64,000 bases of DNA from Flavobacterium sp. PMTSA4 (GCF_032098525.1 NZ_CP134890.1:124001-188000), one strand, 5' to 3'. Positions 10,401-19,297 are shown, numbered from the stretch's first letter. Made by a program: numbers and translations. The notes: generated from the letters alone by a model not told the origin.

Positions 10401-11952
10401 CACAGGACTAACAATTCCTTATTTAAATGTTGATTATTCTTTTAGTGATAAATCAATTGTTGATATTACAGAAAATAAATTTATAATTCGTCAAACTACA
10501 ATAACCGATTCTAAGTTCAATACCAAAGGGGAATTATACGGATATATTAAACACAAACAATTTGGAGATTGGGAATTAGATTTAAATATTAGTTCTAAGA
10601 ATTTGTTAGCATTAAATACTGCTGACCATGAAGATGCTGCTTATTTTGGTACGGCTTACATGAATGGAACAGCTTCTATAAAAGGACCAACAGAAGGTTT
10701 GGCTATAAAAGTTGATGCTGAATCGGTAAAAGGAACAGATATTAAAATACCAATTAATGATAGTGAGATAGCCGAAGAAAATGGATATATTCAGTTTACT
10801 AAACAAAAAAACAGTAGCGAAAAGAGTAAAGACGAAAAGAAATACTATGGCTTAGAACTTGATTTTAACTTTGATATCTTAGAAAATGCAGATATCGAAG
10901 TTATATTAAATCGCGATTCTGGTCATGGAATGAAAGGAAATGGTCGTGGTACATTACTTTTTGAAATTAATACTTTAGGAAAGTTTAATATGTACGGCGA
11001 TTTTCAAGTTTATAAAGGTTATTATAATTTCAAATATGGCGGTTTAGTTGGTAAAACTTTTGAAGTGAAAAAATATGGTTCAATAGTTTGGAATGGTGAT
11101 CCTATGGCTGCAACATTAAACCTTGAGGCAGTTTATAGAACTACTGCTAATCCAGCTGTTTTGATTGAAAATCCATCATTTAACAGAAAAATTGATGTTG
11201 AAGTAATAATTGGAATAAAAGGAAATTTAATGAATCCTGAACCAGAATTTTCAATAGAATTTCCAAAAGTAGCTTCAACTTTACGATCAGAGTTGCAATA
11301 TAAATTGGACGACAAAGACGTTAGACAAACACAAGCATTGTCGCTATTATCAACCAATTCATTTTTAAGTCCAGAAGGATTAAGTCAATCTCAATCATCC
11401 AATTTATTATATGAAAAAGCAAGTAGTGTTTTTTCAGATATTTTCTCAACCGATGGAGGAAAAGTTACTCTTGCTCCAGAATACGTTGGTGGTGACACAC
11501 GACCAGGTTACGAGACCGATGCTAGATTTGGTTTAACTCTTCAATCTAAAATCAACGATAGAATAACTGTAAACGGAAAAGTAGGTGTTCCTGTTGGTGG
11601 AGTAAACGAATCTGCTGTTGTTGGTAATGTTGAACTTCAATATAGAGTAAATGATGACGGAACACTTAACTTAAGAGTTTTTAATCGAGAAAACGATGTT
11701 ACTTACATTGGTCAAGGTGTTGGCTACACTCAAGGACTTGGGATTTCTTATGAAGTCGATTTTGATACTTTTAGAGAACTAATCACTAAAATTTTTAATA
11801 ATAAAAAATTGAAAGAAGTTATTCCTTCAAAAACCGAGGTCGATGATTCTATTTTACCAGATAGTTATCAATTCAAAGCACCTGCTAAACCTGAAAAAAA
11901 AGAAGAAAAAACACCTGTAAATAATCAAGGTCTTCCTCCTGATGACTATTGA
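7441..11952 (+). CDS. TamB-like translocation/assembly module protein (DUF490)
   Basis: 1503 residues. A single N-terminal membrane helix (about residues 15-38) is followed by a very long beta-rich body of repeating strands, the AsmA/TamB-like lipid-channel architecture, and the C terminus carries the DUF490 signature region with GVPVGGVNESAVVG and GIGYE-type strands (GLGISYEVDFDTF). TamB proteins span the periplasm and are linked to outer-membrane protein assembly and phospholipid transport. A stop codon at 7435-7437 leaves TTG at 7441 as the first possible start in this frame, so the gene uses TTG or a later start. No tamA is adjacent. Confidence 0.88.
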   Translation: MEENKKNSRSKKIKKIFLRTIVALILLLLLLAIALSMPFVQTKIAHYITDNLNKEYGVNISVDKVAVTVFGSVKLKTVLIKDHHQDTLIYSERINTSILDFKRLVDGKLEFGDLRFNNFYLNIVNYKNEKDTNLDLFVDAFDDGKPTSGKFLLKSSNVYVTDSRLVIMDYNRENPKDLDLKKLNTHLKDFKIKGPNVSAQIAEMSFLDHRGLFVEDLTSDFVYTKRNIKLETLKVKTKNSFFQGKVILSYVKENKDFSDFNNKVKFDIVTKNSTIATNDIRYFYEEMGKNRVFTLTSNLKGVLNDFYATNLYLRDNSNSVISGDLNFKNLFPRSPGEFYMKGDFKKITSNYDDLTKLLPNILGKKLPTSLQKLGQFNFTGDVEVTQKYIISDFVMNTALGIVESTLTINSLDNIDNANYTGNVILDQFEFGKLIEQNDIGAVSLNIDVDGKGFTQKLLNTTFVGDVYKLKFKGYNYQNIVVDGSFKQPIFKGKFFVNDPNLYMDFDGLIDLSKKEKTINFHSKIDYANLDKLNIIKDSIAVFKGEIVINSKGNDLDNFKGDVFLTNAMYQNKKDIYFIDNLSVNSSFDENNERKILVSSPDAINGTVVGKYKFDQLKSMVENSIGTLYANYKPNKVEKGQYIKFDFDIYSKIIEIFYPEISLSKNTKIKGSISSETADFKLDFKSPKITYLENSFDGLILQIDNKNPLYKSYVQLDTIKTKYYKIRDFSLINNIVKDTLYFRTEFKGGNLGNDFYNLNLYHTINSENKNVVGLQKSEVQFKDYLWYINESDNNKNKIIFDKKLENFTFDDIRLSHENQSIDLNGILNGKDNKNLKLTFQNVNLNKITPDVEKFKFDGNVNGEIDFKQNLEVYQPTSSLEIEDLKVNDILLGKLNLEIKGDESLQKFYVKSNLLNKNVESFEADGNIEIIGGKTSLDVDLRFDKFNLGVLGKIGGDVITNIRGFASGNARVDGPVDELDYNGRLYVNDTGLTIPYLNVDYSFSDKSIVDITENKFIIRQTTITDSKFNTKGELYGYIKHKQFGDWELDLNISSKNLLALNTADHEDAAYFGTAYMNGTASIKGPTEGLAIKVDAESVKGTDIKIPINDSEIAEENGYIQFTKQKNSSEKSKDEKKYYGLELDFNFDILENADIEVILNRDSGHGMKGNGRGTLLFEINTLGKFNMYGDFQVYKGYYNFKYGGLVGKTFEVKKYGSIVWNGDPMAATLNLEAVYRTTANPAVLIENPSFNRKIDVEVIIGIKGNLMNPEPEFSIEFPKVASTLRSELQYKLDDKDVRQTQALSLLSTNSFLSPEGLSQSQSSNLLYEKASSVFSDIFSTDGGKVTLAPEYVGGDTRPGYETDARFGLTLQSKINDRITVNGKVGVPVGGVNESAVVGNVELQYRVNDDGTLNLRVFNRENDVTYIGQGVGYTQGLGISYEVDFDTFRELITKIFNNKKLKEVIPSKTEVDDSILPDSYQFKAPAKPEKKEEKTPVNNQGLPPDDY

Positions 11953-12089
11953 TTTTTAATTTTTTAGCACTTTATTTTTAAAACTTATCAACGAAAACGT
12001 TTGAAGTTTCTTTCTTTTGTTAATACTTCAATAATATAGGTGTAAAACTGCTCCATCTTTGTTAATTTTACATTTTAACATATAAAAAA

Positions 12090-13076
12090 ATGTCAAATAC
12101 AATAAAAAAAATAGGAGTTTTAACATCCGGAGGTGATTCTCCAGGAATGAACGCAGCAATACGTTCTGTTGTTAGAACCTGTGCTTTCCATAATATAGAA
12201 TGTGTTGGAATTTACCGTGGATATCAAGGTATGATTGAAGGTGATTTCAAAGAAATGGGACCAAGAAGTGTGAACAATATTGTAAACAAAGGTGGAACTA
12301 TTCTTAAATCGGCTCGTTCAAAAGAATTTATGACGGTTGAAGGAAGAAAAAAAGCACATCAAAATTTAGTAAATGCTGGTGTTGATGCATTAGTTGTAAT
12401 TGGTGGTGATGGTTCATTTACGGGTGCTGAAATTTTCAACAATGAATTTGGATATCCTGTTATGGGAATTCCAGGAACTATTGATAATGATATTTTTGGT
12501 ACAAGTCACACATTAGGTTATGATACGGCTTTAAATACTGTAGTAGATTGTATCGATAAAATCCGTGATACCGCAAGTTCTCATAATAGACTTTTCTTTG
12601 TTGAAGTAATGGGTAGAGATGCGGGTCATATTGCTTTAAATGCTGGAATCGGAGCAGGAGCGGAGGAAATTTTAATACCTGAAGAAGATTTAGGATTGGA
12701 CAGATTATTAGAATCTTTAAGAAAAAGTAAAGCTTCAGGAAAATCATCAAGTATTGTGGTTATTGCCGAAGGTGATAAAATTGGTAAAAACGTTTTCGAA
12801 TTAAAAGATTATGTTGATGAAAACATGCCAGAATATGACGTTCGTGTATCGGTTCTTGGTCACATGCAACGCGGTGGTTCGCCTTCATGTTTTGATAGAG
12901 TTTTAGCATCAAGACTTGGGGTAAAAGCAGTCGAATCTTTATTAGAAGGAAAATCAAATTTTATGGTTGGACTTCTTAATGACAAAGTAGCTTTAACACC
13001 TTTGGAGCAAGCCATTAAAGGTCATACAGAAATTGATAGAGAATTATTGAGAGTTTCAGATATAATGACTACATAA
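12090..13076 (+). CDS. pfkA: 6-phosphofructokinase PfkA
   Basis: 328 residues, typical ATP-dependent group I enzyme length. Conserved blocks in order: GGDSPGMNAAIR (ATP site), GGDGSFTGA, GIPGTIDND (catalytic Asp), MGRDAGHIA and HMQRGGSPSCFDR (fructose-6-phosphate/allosteric region). It phosphorylates fructose 6-phosphate to the 1,6-bisphosphate, the committing step of glycolysis. The gap gene follows 49 bases later on the same strand. The Gly of the GGDGS motif, which favours ATP over PPi, is retained. Confidence 0.96.
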   Translation: MSNTIKKIGVLTSGGDSPGMNAAIRSVVRTCAFHNIECVGIYRGYQGMIEGDFKEMGPRSVNNIVNKGGTILKSARSKEFMTVEGRKKAHQNLVNAGVDALVVIGGDGSFTGAEIFNNEFGYPVMGIPGTIDNDIFGTSHTLGYDTALNTVVDCIDKIRDTASSHNRLFFVEVMGRDAGHIALNAGIGAGAEEILIPEEDLGLDRLLESLRKSKASGKSSSIVVIAEGDKIGKNVFELKDYVDENMPEYDVRVSVLGHMQRGGSPSCFDRVLASRLGVKAVESLLEGKSNFMVGLLNDKVALTPLEQAIKGHTEIDRELLRVSDIMTT

Positions 13077-13125
13077 GAAAAAGAAATAATAGATTAAGAA
13101 GTAATAACTAATATAAAAAATAAAA

Positions 13126-14133
13126 ATGTCAAAAGTAAAATTAGGAATTAACGGGTTTGGAAGAATTGGAAGAATAGTTTTCAGAGAATCAATGAACAGA
13201 GATAATGTTGAAGTAGTAGCAATAAATGATTTGTTAGATGTTGAACATTTAGCTTACTTATTAAAATATGATTCAGTTCATGGAAGATTTAATGGAAAAG
13301 TAGAAGTAAAAGATGGAAAGTTATATGTAAATGATAAATTCATAAGAGTAACTGCTGAAAGAGATCCAAAATTAATTCAATGGGATGATAAAGACGTAGA
13401 TGTTGATATTGTTGCAGAATGTACTGGTTTCTTCACAACTGTAGAAACTGCAAGCGCACATATTACTGGTGGAGCAAAAAAAGTAATTATTTCGGCTCCT
13501 TCTGCTGATGCGCCAATGTTTGTTATGGGTGTAAATCATGAAACAGTTAAACCTACTGATTTAGTAGTTTCTAATGCTTCTTGTACTACTAATTGTTTAG
13601 CACCTTTAGCCAAAGTAATTCATGATAATTTTGGAATTGTTGAAGGTTTAATGACTACAGTTCACGCTACAACATCTACACAAATGACTGCAGATGGACC
13701 ATCAAGAAAAGACTGGCGTGGTGGTCGTGCTGCTAGTGTAAATATTATTCCTTCTTCTACAGGTGCTGCAAAAGCTGTAGGGAAAGTAATTCCTTCATTG
13801 AACGGAAAATTAACAGGAATGTCTTTCCGTGTACCAACGGTTGATGTTTCAGTAGTTGACTTAACAGTTAAGTTATCAAAAGAAACTTCATATGAAGAAA
13901 TTATGTCAGTATTGAAAAACGCTTCAGAAAATGAAATGAAAGGAATTTTAGGATTTACTGAAGATGATGTTGTTTCTCAAGATTTTGTAGGTGATTCTAG
14001 AACTTCAGTTGTTGATGCTAAAGCCGGAATTGGTTTAAATTCAACATTTTTCAAACTAGTTTCATGGTATGATAATGAATATGGATACTCAAGTAAATTA
14101 ATTGATTTAGCAGTACACATTTCAAAAGTATAA
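13126..14133 (+). CDS. gap: Type I glyceraldehyde-3-phosphate dehydrogenase
   Basis: 335 residues. NAD-binding INGFGRIGR at the N terminus, catalytic SCTTNC with Cys153, and the C-terminal WYDNEYGYS. Oxidises glyceraldehyde 3-phosphate to 1,3-bisphosphoglycerate with NAD+. It lies between pfkA and a terminator at 14141-14180, making a small glycolytic plus-strand unit. Codon use is the AT-ending type of the genome, which gives a reference for a highly expressed gene here. Confidence 0.97.
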   Translation: MSKVKLGINGFGRIGRIVFRESMNRDNVEVVAINDLLDVEHLAYLLKYDSVHGRFNGKVEVKDGKLYVNDKFIRVTAERDPKLIQWDDKDVDVDIVAECTGFFTTVETASAHITGGAKKVIISAPSADAPMFVMGVNHETVKPTDLVVSNASCTTNCLAPLAKVIHDNFGIVEGLMTTVHATTSTQMTADGPSRKDWRGGRAASVNIIPSSTGAAKAVGKVIPSLNGKLTGMSFRVPTVDVSVVDLTVKLSKETSYEEIMSVLKNASENEMKGILGFTEDDVVSQDFVGDSRTSVVDAKAGIGLNSTFFKLVSWYDNEYGYSSKLIDLAVHISKV

Positions 14134-14140
14134 TTTATTT

Positions 14141-14180
14141 AAAAATCCTGATTTCATTTTAGAAATTAGGATTTTTATTT
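14141..14180 (+). terminator. Terminator after gap
   Basis: Stem AAAAATCCTGATTTC (14141-14155) with GAAATTAGGATTTTT (14162-14176), one G-T wobble, followed by T-rich sequence. Confidence 0.85.
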
Positions 14181-14199
14181 TCTATAAAGCCAAAAATTT

Positions 14200-15051
14200 A
14201 TGAAACTACTTGTAGATAGCGGTTCAACCAAAGCCGATTGGATTGCCATTGACGAAAATGGTAAAGTACTTTTTACTACTCAAACGTTAGGTTTGAATCC
14301 GGAAGTGCTTGAAAAAGAAGAAATAATCGAACGTCTTGAAGACAAATTTGATATATCTCACAATAAAAACAAAGCAACTAGTTTATATTTTTATGGAGCA
14401 GGTTGTGGAACAGATAGAATGAAAACATTCTTAGCCAATGTTTTTGAAGAATATTTTTCTAATGCAAAAGTAGAAGTTTACGAAGATACTTATGCAGCGG
14501 TTTTTGCCACTACTCCAAAAAACGAAAAAGCAATTGTTTGTATTTTAGGAACAGGTTCAAATTGCAGTTATTTTGATGGCGAAGTTTTACATCAAAAAGT
14601 GCAATCATTAGGATATATAGCAATGGATGATGGTTCTGGAAATCGTTTTGGAAGACATTTACTTAGAGGTTATTTTTTTAATAAAATGCCTAAAGAAATG
14701 GCGCTCGAATTTGAAGAAGAATACAATATTGATGCAGATTATGTTAAAGCCAATTTGTATAAAGAGCCAAATCCAAATGCGTATTTAGCGACTTTTGCAA
14801 AATTTATAATCAAACACAAAGATGATGAGTTTTGTAGAAAAATAATTAAAAAAGAATTGAAGTCTTTTACTAAAAATTATATCATGCAATATGATAATTA
14901 CAAAGACGTTCCAGTTCATTTTGTAGGTTCAATTGCTTTTTATTTAAAAGATGAATTGACCGAAATATTAAACAAATATGATATAAAAATTGGTAACGTT
15001 TTACGCAGACCAATAGATGGTTTGATAGCGTATCATGTATTAAATAATTAA
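14200..15051 (+). CDS. BadF/BadG/BcrA-type ATPase, probable N-acetylglucosamine kinase
   Basis: 283 residues. ASKHA kinase motifs: phosphate-1 DSGSTKADW at the N terminus, LGTGSNCSYFDG (phosphate-2) and DDGSGNRFGR (adenosine/sugar region). This pattern fits the eukaryotic NAGK-like branch of the BadF/BadG family that is widespread in Bacteroidota and is usually annotated as N-acetylglucosamine kinase. The position downstream of pfkA and gap supports a role in sugar phosphorylation. The exact sugar is inferred. Confidence 0.82.
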   Translation: MKLLVDSGSTKADWIAIDENGKVLFTTQTLGLNPEVLEKEEIIERLEDKFDISHNKNKATSLYFYGAGCGTDRMKTFLANVFEEYFSNAKVEVYEDTYAAVFATTPKNEKAIVCILGTGSNCSYFDGEVLHQKVQSLGYIAMDDGSGNRFGRHLLRGYFFNKMPKEMALEFEEEYNIDADYVKANLYKEPNPNAYLATFAKFIIKHKDDEFCRKIIKKELKSFTKNYIMQYDNYKDVPVHFVGSIAFYLKDELTEILNKYDIKIGNVLRRPIDGLIAYHVLNN

Positions 15052-15055
15052 ATTT

Positions 15056-15086
15056 AAAACCACTTTTTTAAAGTGGTTTTTTTATT
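15056..15086 (+). terminator. Terminator after the sugar kinase gene
   Basis: Perfect stem AAAACCACTTT (15056-15066) and AAAGTGGTTTT (15070-15080) followed by a T run. Confidence 0.88.
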
Positions 15087-15103
15087 TTTACAAAAACAAC
15101 TTC

Positions 15104-15478
15104 ATGGAAATAGCAATAATAGCACACGATGGAAAGAAGGCTGACATGGTTCAGTTTATCAATAAAAACAAACATCTTTTGCATAAAGAAAATATCAAGC
15201 TTATTGCCACTGGAACAACAGGTTCAAAAGTAGAAGCCGTTGGTATTAAAGTTAAAAAATACCTTTCTGGTCCGCAAGGCGGAGATGCTCAAATTGCTGC
15301 TCGTGTTGCCGAAGGAAAATGCAAAATGGTATTGTTTTTTAAAGACCCAAATTCGAGTCATCCGCACGAACCTGACATTTCGATGTTAATCAGAATTTGT
15401 GATGTGCACAATGTTCCTTTAGCAACTAATGAAGCCACAGCTCAACTTTTATTATTAGGATTGGATGATTTGAAGTAA
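15104..15478 (+). CDS. mgsA: Methylglyoxal synthase
   Basis: 124 residues, slightly shorter than the 152-residue E. coli enzyme. The motif SGPQGGDAQIA contains the catalytic Asp61, and the opening IAHDGKKADM and the ATGTTG phosphate-binding loop are conserved, as is SSHPHEPDI. Converts dihydroxyacetone phosphate to methylglyoxal, a relief route when phosphorylated sugars accumulate. It closes the glycolytic gene group and is followed directly by repeat arrays. Confidence 0.95.
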   Translation: MEIAIIAHDGKKADMVQFINKNKHLLHKENIKLIATGTTGSKVEAVGIKVKKYLSGPQGGDAQIAARVAEGKCKMVLFFKDPNSSHPHEPDISMLIRICDVHNVPLATNEATAQLLLLGLDDLK

Positions 15479-15480
15479 AT

Positions 15481-15711
15481 AACTTCATCATTAAGGAAAA
15501 TAACTTCGTCTTTCAAGTAATTAACTTCGCTAGCCGAGTTCAGAACTTCATCGTTGAAGTTAATAACCTCGTCAGTCAGGTTCAAAACCTCGATGTTAAA
15601 GTAAATATCTTCACCGTTGAGAAAAATAACCTCACTGTTCAGGTTCAGAACCTCGCTTTTGAAGTAAATAACCTCGTCGTCGAAGTAAAAAGCCTCGTTT
15701 TTAATGTTGGA
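15481..15711 (+). repeat. 21-bp degenerate tandem array, 11 units
   Basis: Eleven consecutive 21-base units beginning at 15481, 15502, 15523, 15544, 15565, 15586, 15607, 15628, 15649, 15670 and 15691. Most start AACTTC or AACCTCG and end in GTAAAT, GTTAAT or GTTCAG. Because 21 is a multiple of three, frames without a stop stay open through the array on both strands, but no start codon or coding signal supports a gene. The array lies in the 330-base convergent gap between mgsA and uvrB. Confidence 0.9.
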
Positions 15712-15720
15712 TTAAGTGAT

Positions 15721-15800
15721 TTGAACTTTTTGTGTGTGGTTTGAACTTTTTGTGAGTGGTTTAAACTTTTTTAAGGTGGTCGGTTCTTTTTTTAAGTGGT
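15721..15800 (+). repeat. 20-bp tandem array, 4 units
   Basis: Four units of 20 bases at 15721, 15741, 15761 and 15781. The first two differ at one base (TTGAACTTTTTGTGTGTGGT against GTGAGTGGT ending); the third and fourth are more diverged but keep the GTGGT end. It ends 7 bases before the uvrB stop codon. Confidence 0.88.
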
Positions 15801-15807
15801 TAATGTG

Positions 15808-17796
15808 TTAAATTTTCTCCTGCAAAACCTGAATCTCATCTCTAAACTTGGCAGCTTGAATAAAGTCTAAATCTTTGGCTGCTTTTTCCATTGCTTTTCG
15901 AAGGTCGCGGATTTTTTTCTCTATTTCGGGTTTTGATAAATATAAATTTTCGGGTTCGGCAGCTTTAAAAGTTTTTTCTTCATAGTAAGCCGTAGAAATA
16001 GAGTTTCCACTCAATGCATTGCCTAAACTTTTGTTTAACGCCTTTGGAACGATATTATTATCGGTGTTGTATTTTATTTGTTTTTCTCGACGGTAATTGG
16101 TTTCGTCTATGGTTTTTTGCATGCTGTTAGTGATTTTATCAGCATACATAATGGCTTTACCATTCACATTTCGCGCAGCACGACCAACAGTTTGCGTTAA
16201 TGAACGATGACTTCGCAAAAAACCTTCTTTGTCTGCGTCAAGAATGGCAACTAATGAAACTTCGGGTAAATCCAAACCTTCACGCAAAAGGTTAACACCA
16301 ATCAATACATCAAACAAACCTTTACGCAAATCTTGCATGATTTCTACACGTTCCAAAGTATCCACATCCGAATGAATGTATCGACAACGAATGGAAACTT
16401 TGGTTAAATATTTGGTCAATTCTTCTGCCATTCTTTTGGTCAAAGTAGTTACTAAAACACGTTCATCAGCTTCACATCGTACTTGAATTTCTTCGATTAA
16501 ATCATCAATTTGATTTAAACTTGGTCGCACTTCAATAATTGGATCCAATAAACCTGTTGGACGAATTACCTGTTCTACATAAATTCCTTCCGATTTTTCC
16601 AATTCATAATCGGCCGGAGTTGCTGAAACATACAAAACCTGATTTTGCATCGATTCAAATTCTTCAAATTTCAATGGACGATTGTCCATTGCGGCAGGAA
16701 GTCGGAAACCATATTCTACCAAATTTTCTTTTCGGCTTCTGTCGCCACCATACATAGCATGAACCTGTGAAATCGTAACGTGACTTTCGTCAACAACCAT
16801 TAAATAATCTTCTGGAAAATAATCGAGCAAACAGAACGGACGTGTTCCTGGTTGTCTTCGGTCTAAATAGCGTGAGTAATTTTCGATTCCAGAACAATAT
16901 CCCAATTCTTTTATCATTTCTAAATCAAAATTGGTTCGTTCTTCCAATCGTTTTGCTTCTAAATGTTTACCAATTTCTTTGAAATAATCAACTTGTTTTA
17001 CCAAATCTTGTTGAATATCCCAAATGGCTGCATTTAAAACATCTGGCGAAGTCACAAACATGTTCGCAGGATAGATATTCAGTTTTTCATAGCGTTCAAT
17101 TACTTTGGAAGAACTCGCATCAAAAGCTTCAATTTCTTCAATTTCATCACCAAAAAAATGGATGCGAAAAGGTTCATCAGCATAACTTGGAAAAACATCA
17201 ACCGTATCACCTTTAATTCTAAACGTTCCAGGTGTAAACTCAGCTTCGGTTCTTGAATATAAACTTTGTACCAATCGATGTAATAATTTGGTTCGAGAAA
17301 TGACTTCGCCTTTCTCAATTGAAACTACATTTTTTTGAAATTCAACTGGATTTCCGATACCATATAAACACGAAACCGAAGAAATAACAACAATATCTCT
17401 ACGACCAGAAAGTAAAGCTGAAGTTGTGCTTAAACGTAATTTTTCTAGTTCTTCATTAATCGATAAATCTTTTTCTATATACGTTCCAGTTACTGGAATA
17501 AAAGCTTCAGGCTGATAATAATCGTAATAAGAAACAAAATATTGAACGGAATTATTTGGAAAAAACTGTTTGAATTCAGAATATAATTGTGCCGCTAACG
17601 TTTTGTTATGCGCCAAAACTAAAGTAGGTTTTTCTACATTTTGAATGATATTTGCAACTGTAAAAGTTTTACCCGAACCTGTAACACCAAGTAATGTTTG
17701 GTATTTTTCACCATTGAGAATTCCATTGGTAAGTTTTTCAATAGCTTGCGGTTGATCGCCAGTAGGTTTGTAATCGGATACGACTTGGAATTTCAT
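15808..17796 (-). CDS. uvrB: Excinuclease ABC subunit UvrB
   Basis: 662 residues. Walker A GVTGSGKT (37-44), the beta-hairpin region YYDYYQPEA, DESHVT Walker B-type motif, helicase motifs including VGRAARN, and a C-terminal UVR domain (FIQAAKFRDEI) that binds UvrC. UvrB verifies damage delivered by UvrA in nucleotide excision repair. uvrA is also in the window (about 52.6 kb), uvrC is not. It lies 17 bases after the thiamine diphosphokinase gene and probably belongs to that operon. Confidence 0.97.
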   Translation of the reverse strand: MKFQVVSDYKPTGDQPQAIEKLTNGILNGEKYQTLLGVTGSGKTFTVANIIQNVEKPTLVLAHNKTLAAQLYSEFKQFFPNNSVQYFVSYYDYYQPEAFIPVTGTYIEKDLSINEELEKLRLSTTSALLSGRRDIVVISSVSCLYGIGNPVEFQKNVVSIEKGEVISRTKLLHRLVQSLYSRTEAEFTPGTFRIKGDTVDVFPSYADEPFRIHFFGDEIEEIEAFDASSSKVIERYEKLNIYPANMFVTSPDVLNAAIWDIQQDLVKQVDYFKEIGKHLEAKRLEERTNFDLEMIKELGYCSGIENYSRYLDRRQPGTRPFCLLDYFPEDYLMVVDESHVTISQVHAMYGGDRSRKENLVEYGFRLPAAMDNRPLKFEEFESMQNQVLYVSATPADYELEKSEGIYVEQVIRPTGLLDPIIEVRPSLNQIDDLIEEIQVRCEADERVLVTTLTKRMAEELTKYLTKVSIRCRYIHSDVDTLERVEIMQDLRKGLFDVLIGVNLLREGLDLPEVSLVAILDADKEGFLRSHRSLTQTVGRAARNVNGKAIMYADKITNSMQKTIDETNYRREKQIKYNTDNNIVPKALNKSLGNALSGNSISTAYYEEKTFKAAEPENLYLSKPEIEKKIRDLRKAMEKAAKDLDFIQAAKFRDEIQVLQEKI

Positions 17797-17813
17797 AATA
17801 CAAAGTTACAAAG

Positions 17814-18476
17814 TTAATCCCAACATTCCATTAACAACAAATCGCCATCTTTGTGTTCGATTTTAACAATTCCATCGTTGGTTACATGATTACTGCTTCC
17901 GGTTCGATAACCAATAGTTAAATCTTCATTATTTAAGGAATAGAAAAGATTTAGAGTAGTTATTCCAGTTACTTTTCCAATAGGAATTAAGGAAATTATG
18001 GTGTTCGCGGTATACCATTTTTCATATTTGTTGGGCAACAAAAATACTTTTGAATGGTCATCTAGAATTACAATTTTCAGTTGATTTCTGTAAGCAATAA
18101 TATTTGTGATGTTTGTAATGGTATGGTCGGCACGTTTTCCCGTTGCCCAAATAACGTTTACAGCTTTGTGTCCTTTTTCAATAAGATAATCGAAAGCTTT
18201 TTCTAAATCGGTTTTGTCTTGATTTGGCGTATGGACAATTTCAATTGGATATTGCTTTTCTTTTACTTTTTCTGCATCAAAATCTCTGTCAAAATCGCCC
18301 AATAAAACGTCAACTTTTATATTCAAATCTAAAACTCTATCAATAGCTGAGTCTAAAACGATTACGAATGGTGACCATTCTAGCAATTGCCCTAATAATT
18401 CATTGCTACAACTTGCGCCATTGGCAATAATTAAAGCTGGTTCTTGGTCGTCTCGAACGATATGGTGTGATGACAT
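17814..18476 (-). CDS. Thiamine diphosphokinase
   Basis: 220 residues. Conserved TPK features: LLGDFDRDF (Mg-ATP site), HTPNQDKTDLEKAFDYL and ATGKRADHTITNI, with a C-terminal thiamine-binding beta domain (RTGSSNHVTNDG). Transfers pyrophosphate from ATP to thiamine, giving the cofactor ThDP. Its start overlaps the DUF4249 stop by one base (TAATG arrangement), so it is translationally tied to an outer-membrane receptor pair; see the finding on possible thiamine uptake. Confidence 0.92.
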   Translation of the reverse strand: MSSHHIVRDDQEPALIIANGASCSNELLGQLLEWSPFVIVLDSAIDRVLDLNIKVDVLLGDFDRDFDAEKVKEKQYPIEIVHTPNQDKTDLEKAFDYLIEKGHKAVNVIWATGKRADHTITNITNIIAYRNQLKIVILDDHSKVFLLPNKYEKWYTANTIISLIPIGKVTGITTLNLFYSLNNEDLTIGYRTGSSNHVTNDGIVKIEHKDGDLLLMECWD

Positions 18477-19294
18477 TATTCTATAATATATTCTTTGATT
18501 TCGGTTTTGCTTAATCTAAAGTAACCTAAAGCAAAGTTATCAAAATTGGTTTGATTAATAATGTTTCCACGAATTGTTGAAGTTGGAGTAGAAAATGGTC
18601 CGGCATTTCCACCACCAGCTTGCGAAAGCAAAATATTCATGTAGTTATAATAGTTTAAAGTAATACCATTATTGGTAAACTTCAACGTATCACCATTTTT
18701 TAAATCTTCGCTAAAATACAATCCGAACATTTCATTATTTTGAAAAAATCGGTCTTCAAGAACTCCATATTCTGGAATTACTTTATAAGGATCATCAATT
18801 CTTAAAAAATAATGATTGGTTTCATTAGGCAAATCATCAAAAAAGAATTTTACTTCAATTTCGTTGCCCAAAATTCCGCCATCATTGTTTTGTTCTACTC
18901 TTTTTACAATTGGTGTGTTCAATAGTTTTTCGGAAGCTGTATAGATTTCACCTTGATAAATAACAGTTAAAGTATAAGTTTCATCTAAAACAGGAATAAA
19001 ATTAGAACATTTATATATTCCAGGTTCAGTATCTTGAACAAAATCAAATTGCAGATTGCTACTATTGGTAATATAAACAACTGCATCAGTAACAGGCGGA
19101 ATTGTATTTGAAAAATAATCGGTAGTGGTTGAAAGTCTCACTTTTTGTTCATTTCCATCAGTTCCAATTACCCAGTTTATAGATGCTTCAATTACTAATC
19201 TTGGTTCAGCTGTTTCTAAACCAACGTCAATTACTTTTTCGCATGAAATTAAAAGAAATGTGATTAAAATTAGAATATATTTTGATGTTTTCAT
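18476..19294 (-). CDS. DUF4249 domain lipoprotein
   Basis: 272 residues. Lipoprotein signal ending LLISCEK (Cys19), then a beta-sandwich with a DxGLETAEPRLVIEASI opening that is the start of DUF4249. In Bacteroidota DUF4249 genes almost always follow a TonB-dependent receptor gene, as here with a gap of 3 bases; the partner is probably a surface lipoprotein of the same outer-membrane uptake complex. The ligand is not shown by the sequence. Confidence 0.9.
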   Translation of the reverse strand: MKTSKYILILITFLLISCEKVIDVGLETAEPRLVIEASINWVIGTDGNEQKVRLSTTTDYFSNTIPPVTDAVVYITNSSNLQFDFVQDTEPGIYKCSNFIPVLDETYTLTVIYQGEIYTASEKLLNTPIVKRVEQNNDGGILGNEIEVKFFFDDLPNETNHYFLRIDDPYKVIPEYGVLEDRFFQNNEMFGLYFSEDLKNGDTLKFTNNGITLNYYNYMNILLSQAGGGNAGPFSTPTSTIRGNIINQTNFDNFALGYFRLSKTEIKEYIIE

Positions 19295-19297
19295 GAT

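Noticed and set aside
15469..15744. Open frame with NLxxxVx heptads through the 15.5-kb array
   Set aside because: No start codon in a suitable place, and frames on the other strand are equally open; a 21-bp period explains it.
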